This document shows, one piece after another, positions 34,719 to 44,204 of a stretch of DNA of 64,000 bases. Positions within the stretch are counted from its first letter, which is position 1; every line of letters starts with the position of its first letter. A program made the position numbers and the translations under genes. The DNA comes from Arthrobotrys musiformis (taxonomy: Eukaryota > Ascomycota > Orbiliomycetes > Orbiliales > Orbiliaceae): assembly GCA_036971715.1 (NCBI GenBank), contig JAVHJL010000005.1, positions 2,480,001-2,544,000 on the forward strand, written 5' to 3'. Below the pieces are notes generated by a model. That model was not told where the DNA came from and did no database searches. It was given only the letters and a program-made list of their open reading frames with translations.

Positions 34719-36003
34719 GTTTTGGCAACTGGGTATCGGTGGTTGCTTCGAATTGTCCCAAATGCAGTGCTAATCAACTAGAACAAATCTAGTGACGTAA
34801 CAGGTTTCGTAAATGGCGATGGCAACAAAGGACGTCTACGGCCGGTCGAAGTTAAGGCGAAAGATAGGTGCAATTTAGGGATTCCGAGGGTGAGGGCGAG
34901 CGCCGGCAATAGGATTTTGACCTATGATAATAACGACGATAAGGATACTGATGTTAGAAGTGATGATAGTGATGATGGTGATGATGCTGGTGCAGCGAAA
35001 GCGAGTGCGTGAAAGGATAGATGGTTAGATGGGCAGACGGGTAGGTGAACAGATGGGTAGATGCAGTTGAGGTCGTGTAGCAGCAGCACTGGGAATGTTG
35101 GTGTTGATGTTGATGTTGAAGTTGACGTTGACGTTGACGTTGACGTTGGCGTGAGTTCGAAGAAGTTGAGGGTGGTTCTGAAGGAGATTGAGCGAAGGGG
35201 AGGTTGTTGTGCTACCGACCGATTAGCCCGGTTACCAGCTGCAGGGGCCGCAACGCGTAAATTCCCTGTCTGGGGATCCTCGACGACGTTGACAGCCTTG
35301 CGCATCGCTCTACTCTGCATGGATGTCTACAGGCGCAAGCTCAAACATCTACACCGGCAGAACTAGGACAATATTATATTTTCAACAAAGGAGACAAAGG
35401 AAACAGGGGCTGGCAAGCTGTTCGAAGAATCTATTTAAACAGGCACAGCTTAACTTCTTTCTTTCTCTTACGGCCTCGCATTAATATTAATTTTACCTTG
35501 TATTGATATCTAATGCTTCATCGAATTAGAGGAAATGCGCAGACGTCGAAAGCAGATGCAAGGCCTAGCTGCTTTCCCGTTATCGATAGGCCGCCCCGAT
35601 TGGACTGCCGGGGAGCGGCTTTCAGGGGACCGCAAATGGCGGATGCCCGATTGATCAATGGTTGGTTTGAATTTAGCCTAAAACAGACCTGGTTCGATTC
35701 ATCCGCTTCGCTTTGCCAGGGTCCTTTGCCTCTGCGGAGATCTACTACGCAACAATCACCGGCTATTCTATAGATATATTTTATGGGAAGGAGATTTTGC
35801 TGCACTGCGCTCTTGCTTAAGCTTAAATAGACAGCCGGTCTGCGGTCCGGGATTTATATTATTTTCGATGTCATTAAGCATTTCTTTCTCTCGCACATAT
35901 TTTTAACTCTTTACATAAATTTATATAAATAAATTCTGTTCTGATATTCAACTTAGACTTTTACCATTTTAAACAGCAAGCGCAAGCAAACTTGGGAAGC
36001 ATC
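34719..36003. other. Divergent intergenic region upstream of xylulokinase
   Basis: About 1.3 kb with GATGATGGTGATGATG (34955-34990) and GTTGAC-type repeats. Open frames over the repeats are Asp/Val or Ser/Thr-Ser artefacts. The last 150 nt is AT-rich and probably the xylulokinase leader. No gene is supported. Confidence 0.55.
35103..35150. repeat. (GTTGAC)n hexanucleotide minisatellite
   Basis: Eight consecutive hexamers: GTTGAT twice, GTTGAA once, GTTGAC four times, then GTTGGC. The period is a multiple of three, so all frames stay open through it, which explains the spurious Val-Asp and Ser-Thr frames. Confidence 0.9.
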
Positions 36004-37923
36004 ATGGCTGATTCGGGTCCCGTGTATCTGGGATTGGATCTCTCCACCCAGCAGCTCAAAGGTACTTGTAGAAATTCCTCTTCTCCTGGAATTCATATTC
36101 ACAGATATAACTGACAATATTTGTGTACTATAAATCGCAGTTCTCGCCGTCAAATCAAACCTCGAAACCATATTCGAGGAAGCCGTCTCGTTCGACGACG
36201 ACTTACCCTCATATGGCGTCCGAAAAGGCGTTTTCGTCAACGAAAAAGATGATGAAGTCTTCGCCCCTGTCGCAATGTGGATCGAAGCTCTCGATCTCCT
36301 CCTCCAGCGCATGAAGAACAGAGGTTTTGACTTTTCCAGGGTCAAGGGCATCAGCGGGGCCGGTCAACAGCACGGCAGCGTGTAAGCCATCCCACCATCC
36401 ATCCCACCTTGAAATTGTTGTATTTTGAGCAAAACAACACAGATTTCTCTGAAAATATCAGTATCAATATTAATATGGATGATGAAACCACCAGATATTG
36501 GTCCAAGGATGCAGAATCGACCCTCTCATCCCTATCCACTGAAAAATCCCTTCTGGAGCAATTGTCCCCGAAGGCATTCAGCTGGAAGTTTTCTCCAAAC
36601 TGGCAAGACCACAGCACCTCCGCCCAAGTCGCCGCCTTCGACGACCGCGTCGGCGGGGATGATTTACTCGCCAAAGCCACCGGCTCAGGCGGTCACCACC
36701 GCTTTACGGGCCCCCAGATCCTTCGTTTCGTCCAGCTCCACCCGGAAGAATACGCCGCTACCAGTAGAATATCCCTCGTATCATCATTCCTAGCTTCGCT
36801 TTTCCTTGGAAAAATCGCACCGATAGATATCTCCGATGTCTGCGGCATGAACCTCTTCAACATCGAAACCGAATCCTGGGACGATAGATTAATCTCCCTT
36901 GCAGCATCACCATCCGGCACGGATCCAATAGCCACAAAATCCCTCTACGAAAAACTAGGACAAGTAGAACCAGACGGTGGCAAAAACCTCGGACCCATAT
37001 CTCAATACTTTGTCAAAAAATGGGGATTCCCAGCCGACTGTGCCATAATCCCGAGTACGGGCGATAACCCGTCCACCATCCTCGCATTACCACTCCACCC
37101 GCAAGATGCGATCGTGAGTTTGGGAACGAGCACCACAATCCTGATGAGCACGGAAAAATACTACCCGTCCCCGGCATACCACATGTTCAACCACCCGACC
37201 CAACCGGGACTATACATGTTCATGCTCTGCTACAAAAACGGCGGTCTAGCACGAGAAGAAATCCGCGATGCGGTCAACAAAGCCAAAGGCATAACCGACC
37301 ACTCCTGGGCGCAATTCAACAAAGCCGCGGTAGAGACACCGATATTAGGCAAACGCTCACCAGACGATAAAGCCAAGGTCGGGTTTTACTTCCCATTGCC
37401 GGAAATCGTACCCAACGTGCAAAACCCGGGGTTTTATAGATTCGAAGCGGATGGGGGAAAAGTTGAGGAGTCGGAAGGCTGGGATGTGGCGATTGATGCG
37501 AGGGCTATTGTTGAATCCCAGGCACTGAGCATGCGTATTCGTAGCGCCCCTCTGTTGGATCCTAAGAACCCACAGCCGAGAAGGGTATACCTCGTCGGAG
37601 GCGGGAGTAGGAATAAAGCCATAGCCCAGGTTTTGTCAGACGTGCTCGGTGGGATCGAGGGTGTTTACAAGCTGGATGTGGGGAATGCTTGTGCATTGGG
37701 TGCGGCATACAAGGCCTTGTGGGCAGTGGAGAGGCGTGATTCCGGAGAGTCATTCGAGGATTTGATTGGTAGCAGGTGGAGTGAGGAAGGTAAGGTGGAG
37801 AAGGTTATGGATGGGTATAAGAAGGGGACTTGGGAGGCCTATGGAGATGTTGTGCAAGCCTACACTGAGGCCGAAGGTAGAGTACAGAGAGGGGAGGCAA
37901 AAGGTGATACCTCCCTGATATAG
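36004..37923 (+). CDS. XKS1: D-xylulose kinase
   Basis: Three exons: 36004-36061, 36141-36381 and 36495-37923, giving 575 residues; introns are 79 and 113 nt. It is a FGGY-family carbohydrate kinase. 'YLGLDLSTQQLK' (8-19) is the N-terminal ATPase beta-strand and phosphate-1 region, 'GISGAGQQHGSV' (about 89-100) is the sugar-binding loop, and 'SPNWQDHST' carries the catalytic Asp near 138. 'VSLGTSTTILM' is the phosphate-2 region and 'VYLVGGGSRNKAIAQ' the adenosine-binding motif. The enzyme phosphorylates D-xylulose to xylulose 5-phosphate, feeding the pentose phosphate pathway; it is cytosolic. Yeast Xks1 is 600 residues, so the length fits. The splice at Val100/Tyr101 restores 'QQHGSVYWSKDAE', a family motif. 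Identification is secure. Confidence 0.93.
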
Positions 37924-38403
37924 ACGCGAACTTACCCTGTGCGCTATACTAAAATTAAAATCATGTCGTTGTTACAAGACTAACAGTCATTATCAGATAT
38001 AGAATTATAAAAGTTCATTCATTGTAATATCGACGAGCACCCACCCCAATGAGCTAACAGGCGCTATTTGGGTGGGTAAGAAATATATACACTTTTAAGG
38101 CTCCTGCCTGTGAGCCCTTATTAGGATAGGCTGATAGAATGATCAAAAGAGAAAAAAAGCGAAAACAACTTTTCCATCACCCCCATATCCTCATGAATGC
38201 TTATAGAAAGTCCTCTCGTTATGCATAAAACATTAAACCCGACTTGAAAACCCACAACTCCTGTGTAATGTCGCTAGAATGTGCAAGTAAACAGGTATGC
38301 ATGGGCAAAGTAAAATGAAAAGACAAAAACAGTAGAAGAAAAGGTCAGATAAGAACGAAGGGAAAAGGGTACAAAAGAAAACCCGAAATATATATCTTAT
38401 AAT
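37924..38403. other. Convergent intergenic region
   Basis: A 480-nt spacer between converging xylulokinase and F-box genes, AT-rich toward 38320-38400. Only 3' untranslated sequence is expected. Nothing else is seen. Confidence 0.55.
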
Positions 38404-40245
38404 TTAGTCAAATCGGACAACTATAAGCTCATCCGACTTTTTAAGGTTTCCCAACCTCCCATAAAGGTTGAGCGGCGAGCACTGATCGCTCCTATCCTTA
38501 GCAAATACAACCCAACCGCAACCAACCGCGATAGGAGCACAGTCGACCGTCGGGTTGGGAACCCTTGCCTTCGACCCTCGAGGACGGAAGCAAGTCTCTG
38601 CGATCTTCGCATCCGATGGGCTCAAAACGTGAATCGACGATGTAGGCTGCAGCCACTTGGCGTTCTTAGCGCCCTGTGATGCGACGTCGGCGTCATTCTC
38701 AAATATAGAAACATTATATAGGTTCGTGACAATGCTGGGGATGCTTCCGACGAGGGTTAATCCTCGTTGTTGATGGTAAGCATGAGACCCTCGATATCCG
38801 GCACGAATTTGTTCGGCGTTAACCCTAACCGTTGAAACAGCGAGACAGTCGTGTAGGCGATTAGAGGCCAAAGTTGTGGAATTCATCGAAATAGGGATAT
38901 GCTGTCTGGCAATCTTTGGCGTTGCCATGAAGGCCGGGCGCCAGGTAAGGCCTTTGACGGTCCCATCTGCGAGAATACTGGCGTCGAGTTTCCATAGAGC
39001 TGTCGCTTGTCGATGTTGGATGAAGTCCAGATATATCTCGTCATAGCGCAGATTGCAGCACAAGTCAACAGTGACAGTTTTACCCTCGGCGCTTTGGGTC
39101 TCGGTAGCTTGGAAGAAAGTGAACTGAGTTTTAAGGGTTTCAGCAGCGACAGAGTCTCGAAGAGGAGGCATCGAAATATCTGTCTTCTTCAACGATGCGC
39201 CGGTTTTGACGTCGACTATTTGCGCCGACGAAGCAAAGCTGATGAATAGATGGCGCCCCGCAACGTCAGCCCCCAAGGCTGAGATCTCTTTATTCGCGAG
39301 GTACGCAAATGTTGCTAGCGAATCTGCAACTTGGTCGACCCCCGCGGGTTCGTGGACTTTCGGCCATGTCGGAATAACCTTATTGAAGAACGCAATATTG
39401 TATTTGTTCTTCGCCCCTTTCTTAGAGTAGACAAAGTAGTGCTCATTGGCGTCGAAGCAGCGAACTTCGTCGTCAATCGTCCAGTTGCAAATAACTTGTC
39501 CGAGATTTGACGGGTCCAGTGAAATGATCAACAAAGATTGATGGATTGTAGTTGGAGGATTCGAAGATCTCCTGTTTAGAAAATCCATTATTCGCTGAGG
39601 CACTCCACGAGGATTGGCCTGCAGCTGAATCGTCGTTCTCGGATGGCTGGCAACCATCATGAAGGGTGGTAGTTGCTTCTGACCAGTCAAAAACTTGTCG
39701 CCTCGGTCAGCGGTCCTGGGTATGAATATATTCCATTTGTTGTCTTCGTCCGGGTGAACCGAGTCGAACAGGGGATCAATCCCGATGAGGTCAATGTAAA
39801 TCTCCCTCTTGCTCCTATTAAGGCAGTTGAGGACCAACTTTGACCGTTGGGATTGTTCGCCGTCGGTGTGCGAAGGTGACTGGTAAACGAGTATATTTCC
39901 AACGACGCCCCAGCCCAGGTAACTAGGATCGGTGCTACCTTTCGCCACGACAAGTTTCTCGACCCTAGAAGGGTCCTTTCGTATCCATCTAGAGGTTCTG
40001 GAAATGAGCCGTGTCAATTCGACGTTTCCAGCTGTCGGGTTGGAAGATTCTGGTACTTTGTCGAATAAACTCTTAAGTACGAATCGACACACGGAATCGT
40101 CTGTGAAGAGGCGGTAGAACCCCCTAGAAACTAGACGACATCTTGCAATGTCGAATAGATCTAGCTGGGGAACTACAAGGGTCATTATATCATATGGGAG
40201 TTTCTCCAGGAGTGTTTTGGAGCTAGGGATTGTAGTCGAAGTCAT
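38404..40245 (-). CDS. F-box domain protein
   Basis: A single exon of 613 residues. Residues 13-55 ('LEKLPYDIMTLVVPQLDLFD', then 'IARCRLVSRGFYRLFTDD') form a clear F-box, which would bind Skp1 in an SCF ubiquitin ligase. The remaining roughly 550 residues contain beta-rich segments such as 'LGWGVVGNILVYQSPS', 'VICNWTIDDEVRCFDANEHYFVY' and 'ATFAYLANKEISALGADVAGRHLFISFA'. These look like degenerate beta-propeller blades, which would make it an FBXW-like receptor, but I see no canonical WD repeats. The substrate is unknown. The gene is intronless and its protein is unlike the other F-box-like gene at 32802-34718 outside the F-box. Confidence 0.78.
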   Translation of the reverse strand: MTSTTIPSSKTLLEKLPYDIMTLVVPQLDLFDIARCRLVSRGFYRLFTDDSVCRFVLKSLFDKVPESSNPTAGNVELTRLISRTSRWIRKDPSRVEKLVVAKGSTDPSYLGWGVVGNILVYQSPSHTDGEQSQRSKLVLNCLNRSKREIYIDLIGIDPLFDSVHPDEDNKWNIFIPRTADRGDKFLTGQKQLPPFMMVASHPRTTIQLQANPRGVPQRIMDFLNRRSSNPPTTIHQSLLIISLDPSNLGQVICNWTIDDEVRCFDANEHYFVYSKKGAKNKYNIAFFNKVIPTWPKVHEPAGVDQVADSLATFAYLANKEISALGADVAGRHLFISFASSAQIVDVKTGASLKKTDISMPPLRDSVAAETLKTQFTFFQATETQSAEGKTVTVDLCCNLRYDEIYLDFIQHRQATALWKLDASILADGTVKGLTWRPAFMATPKIARQHIPISMNSTTLASNRLHDCLAVSTVRVNAEQIRAGYRGSHAYHQQRGLTLVGSIPSIVTNLYNVSIFENDADVASQGAKNAKWLQPTSSIHVLSPSDAKIAETCFRPRGSKARVPNPTVDCAPIAVGCGWVVFAKDRSDQCSPLNLYGRLGNLKKSDELIVVRFD

Positions 40246-40696
40246 TTTGGCTGCTGTTAAATTGCAATGACTGAGAGAGTGAGATGAAGTGAATTGGTAG
40301 AAGTGAGAGATTGAAGAAAAAATGCTCCTTGTGTGTGAAATAAATATCCAATATACGTAATACGCAATGGGGGCTGTGGAGACCTATCTACGTCGTGTTA
40401 ATTGTGATGCCGCAATATCAATATATGGAGGGCCTGGGGACGTCCACACATACGTTCAAAATATCACAGCCTGGGAACCCGAACAACAGTTTATATCCCT
40501 CTACAATATCAAAATAAATTCACAAACAGAACCAATGGAATGGTCGACCTGGTCCATGCATAAAGGGCTGGTAACTGGCGTGGAAGTTAACAGGGGGGTA
40601 AGTACCGACCGCTGCTGCTGTTCAGGTCATCATCCAGGGTATTGGGCAGGGTGGTGAAAAAAAGAGCTGTGGACCTCGCGACTGCGAACAGGAAGC

Positions 40697-41095
40697 TCAA
40701 GTGCGTTGGGCTGTTGCAGTTGGCCGCACCGTCTTCTGCGCGAATAATGTCCTTGGCTCCGGCCCTTTTGTCGAATTGGGCGCTGCCAGATGCTGCCTTT
40801 TTTTGCAATTGCTGCAGGTCGTGGGTAATATTCGAATTGGAGGGTCTCGACAGTACTGGCTAAAAATAAGGTGATGGATTGTATCGTCGTCGTCCAAAGC
40901 GAATTTCCGTTCCAAGTCGAATTTGAACCCGAACTCTGAGCCGTCCAAAAGTATCCGCCCAGTGGGAACCAAAGTAAACGTTAAACCCTTCAGAAAAACC
41001 ACCCGTCCATGAAGCTTCTTTAAATACGGACGCCATGGGGATTCACTCGCCGGATTATAATTAAGAATTCGTAAGAAATGTCGCACTGTCTCCAT
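40697..41095 (-). CDS. Weak hypothetical small protein
   Basis: A 132-residue frame starting 'METVRHFLRILNYNPASESPW', with a moderately protein-like first 80 residues ('LHGRVVFLKGLTFTLVPTGRILLDG', 'EFGFKFDLERKFALDDDD'). The end is less convincing. An acceptor-like TTATTTTTAG lies within the frame near 40860, so the true structure may be spliced. I recognise no family. It may be a fragment of a decayed gene or a chance frame. Confidence 0.22.
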   Translation of the reverse strand: METVRHFLRILNYNPASESPWRPYLKKLHGRVVFLKGLTFTLVPTGRILLDGSEFGFKFDLERKFALDDDDTIHHLIFSQYCRDPPIRILPTTCSNCKKRQHLAAPNSTKGPEPRTLFAQKTVRPTATAQRT

Positions 41096-42357
41096 TTACT
41101 TTTTGAAGAACGGTGGCCGAAACAGTCGTCCATCTTGTGCTAACTACCCCAGGGAAGGGGACAGGCAAGGGAAACAAGGGCGAGCTCTCAAAGTCGCACA
41201 GAACATCCGCGAGAACCATGCCAGATTCTGGCAAGGTCAAAAAGCAAAAAGGGTCTGCGCATGCTTAGGATGAAAATTTTTCTTCTTTTCTTCACATGAG
41301 AGGTCCAGAATCAGGCTTCAGGATGCGGTCGGTCCTGTCTGCCTGCATGAGGATGATCAAAATAGCGTATAGCGTCATCTGCTGCAACAGTAGCGAAAGT
41401 CTGGGGAAAGGAAAAACTTCACGAAAGTTGGTGTTTTGTGGGGCATCAAGCTTTGGGAACAGGGGCTAGGGATCGAGGAATTCGAACAAGGCGTCACCTG
41501 GCCCGGCTCAAAACCTTTTCATGTCAGATCTGACTTAAACCTTCCCTTCGACGGTTGGAAAAACATCATGCCGGCGCATTGGGAACCAACCAGGTAAGAA
41601 AAAAATTTCGTATCCAAAGGGTCAGCTGGAGGAGGCGCTCTTCTGCTGGGCTGCGTTTGGAAGCATCCTTAACCCAATACAATGGAACATTTAAGCATTC
41701 AACTGGAAGGTTTTGGATTTTTGGTGCCCGAAATGAGGGGCAGAGGTCACCGGGCCAGCCTTCGGTTGCGTCTTATTACCTAACCTTTTGTCATTTCGTG
41801 GTGAAATCGTCCCCTTTCACCGAGTCCAACAGCGCCAGACCAGCCCGGTGGCCGACGGTGGATCTATGGTGCTGGGTCTAACCCTGGCGGCCACAATCCG
41901 CGCTATTGGCAGCATGCCTCTGGGCGAAGATGTCGCGAAATGACGTGCCAACAGCTAGACCACACAATATTGCAATATTCTGGTCAGGTATTGCAAATGC
42001 GAATGATGACTATTCTTGTGACCACGCTATCGTAGCGTGTGAAAGGGCCGCATCGTTCTTGAGGCCATGACTTTTCTTGCGCCCATCTTGTTTACGATGG
42101 AATGCCTGTATCACAAAGAACATCATGAGAATAAGGAATCACAGCTGTCCCAGGTTAACTGTGGCGACCAAGGATATCCAAGAAAGCTTCGGCCGGGTGC
42201 CAAGTCTGGGGTAAACCGTCTCGATTTACTGGCTTCCGAACAGACCTGCCGCACGAAAACAGACACTTCGAACTTAGGGAGCTCGAGGTTGAATTTCTTG
42301 TAGAATTATCCAATAGCTGTTCGCAATAGCTAAGGAATATTTTTCGATGACTCCTTA

Positions 42358-42407
42358 TTCTTCTTCTTCTTCTTCTTCTTCTTCTTCTTTTTTTTATTTT
42401 TTTTTTT
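42358..42407. repeat. (TTC)n microsatellite followed by a T-rich tract
   Basis: About ten TTC units followed by T9-A-T11. It is probably a slippage-prone simple repeat. The minus-strand Lys/Arg-rich frame that runs over it is an artefact of the repeat. Confidence 0.9.
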
Positions 42408-42952
42408 AAACTCAGCCGTTTCAATCGCTCGTACCCCAGGAGCTGCAGGTTGAGCTGTAATTTCTCCGACTGCGAACTCTTGCAGGTCCATCGAGGCATT
42501 TCTTTGAATTAATATTCTCCGATAGCGTGGTGCCTAAGCTAAGTACTTCGACTAAGCTCGTGGAAATGCATGCATTGGTGATTGGTTTGATATAAAGTGC
42601 GTCTAAGCCTGATCAATTAGCTGGGGAAATGCGATTAGTGGCTTGGATTCAGAACGAAAACCGCTAGGACGAGATCGAAGCCAATTACCTCAGAACGGAC
42701 CATACTTGCATATAAAGTTGGTGCCGAGTGCGAACTCTTTGAAGGGCTGAATGTCTGATATCATTGAGCCCGAAGTGCTCCGGCCGCTATACGTCTGCTA
42801 TAACGAGACTAAGTTGGGTAGCGAACCTGTGGCTTGGAACGACATGACAACACCAAAACCAAAATTCATTTTCCAACGGCTCGTGCACTGCATTTCGACC
42901 TCCACACTGCTGGAGACATAGACCCAGCCAACGACATCACACCTTCCCAGAA

Positions 42953-44204
42953 ATGCGCCCCTCCCTCCTTCCGAAGTCTCTACTTGAGACTCTAACGATT
43001 GGGAGACCTGCATGTGCATGGCCCACCTCGCGTAGTATCTCTCGCGTCGTTGTTCCCAAATCACCATTATCGCAGGCCATCCGTTCTTTCTCTTCGCGCC
43101 CGAGTATACGGGATTGGGTCCCTACTCCATATGTTCATGAAACAACTGTAAACATACACACCTGTCCCTTAACATAGGATATAACGCACAATCAATGGCC
43201 ACTAACCAATCATCTAGGCTGGCGGTTGGCACACTTATGATATCTTCTCCCGGTTGCTCAAGGAAAGAATCATCACGTTGAATGGTCCCGTCCATGATGG
43301 CCTTTCCGCAACTGTAGTGGCTCAGCTGCTTTTCTTGGAAGCTGATAACCCAGATAAACCAATTCACCTCTACATTAATTCTCCGGGAGGGAGTGTGACA
43401 GCAGGTAAACCCACCGGCAATTTCCATCTGAATGCTCCCGAGTTCGATTATGCTTTCGCGTGACACAATAGGCCTCCAATGACCCCATGGCTTGCTGATA
43501 ACAAGAAAATTTATTGATTGATTTTTTTATATCATATTTTAGGTCTTGCAATTTATGATACGATGAATTATATCCAATGCCCCGTCTCAACAATATGCAT
43601 TGGACAGGCGGCAAGTATGGGTTCTTTGCTGCTAGTTGGCGGGGAGAAAGGCAGACGATTCGCCCTGCCCCATTCAAGCGTTATGCTCCACCAACCAAGT
43701 TTGTCTTCCCTCCTCACCCTCGTCCTTTTGGGTTCAATTTCCATGGTACCTTTAACACAACCTCTTATCTCGGACGTATATGCTAATTGCCTTTCTGCAG
43801 GTGGTGGTTTCAGCGGCCAAGCAAGGTATTGAATCTGACAGCTCGGGTATTTGCCTTATCTAACCCTTTTTTTTAATAGCGATATTGCCATCCATGCAAA
43901 GGAGATCCTTCGGGTACGAGAGTCGTTGAACAAGATATACCAGAAGCATCTCACAAAGCCGCATACTCTGGATGAAATTGGTAAGTTCGCACCTGTCGCT
44001 CTCTTCTTTTCTCTTTCCTCTTGTGCAACATGTCTACCACTATCATACCCCAATCTCTAACCTGACCCCCCCCGAACGTTTTTAGAGAAAATCATGGAAC
44101 GTGATCTCTTCATGTCGGCTGAAGATGCCTTGAAAATGGGTATCATCGACGAAATCCTCACCAAAAGGCCTGGCTCTGGAAGCGAATCGCTAGAGAAGAA
44201 ATAA
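42953..44204 (+). CDS. CLPP: Mitochondrial ClpP, ATP-dependent Clp protease proteolytic subunit
   Basis: Six exons: 42953-43147, 43218-43404, 43543-43698, 43801-43825, 43880-43980 and 44086-44204, giving 260 residues. Introns are 54-138 nt, and one exon is only 25 nt. The first 50 residues are Arg/Ser-rich and lack acidic residues at the start, as in a mitochondrial presequence. The protease core shows 'KERIITLNGPVHDGLS', 'PIHLYINSPGGSVTAG', the nucleophile Ser152 in GQAASMGS, His177 in 'MLHQPSGGFSGQASDIAIHA', and the third catalytic residue Asp228 in 'MERDLFMSAEDA'. All three triad residues are present. ClpP forms a tetradecameric chamber that degrades unfolded matrix proteins with the AAA+ partner ClpX. 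It is absent from budding and fission yeast but kept in some filamentous fungi. Human CLPP is 277 residues. Identification is secure. Confidence 0.93.

Larger units (their letters stand above)
40246..42952. other. Gene-poor, possibly degenerate region
   Basis: About 2.7 kb upstream of ClpP. Apart from a weak minus-strand frame at 40697-41095 there is no coding candidate. It holds a (TTC)n/T-rich microsatellite at about 42358-42407. The base composition is more even than other spacers, with scattered open frames of 70-110 codons, as expected for an old duplicated or inactivated sequence. That is inference. Confidence 0.45.

Noticed and set aside
35061..35366. Small frames over the GTTGAC repeat on both strands
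   Set aside because: Val-Asp or Ser-Thr repeats produced by a period-six repeat; no start context or conservation signal.
41555..41881. 108-codon plus-strand frame
   Set aside because: No protein-like segments, no splice sites linking it to neighbours; treated as chance or relic sequence.
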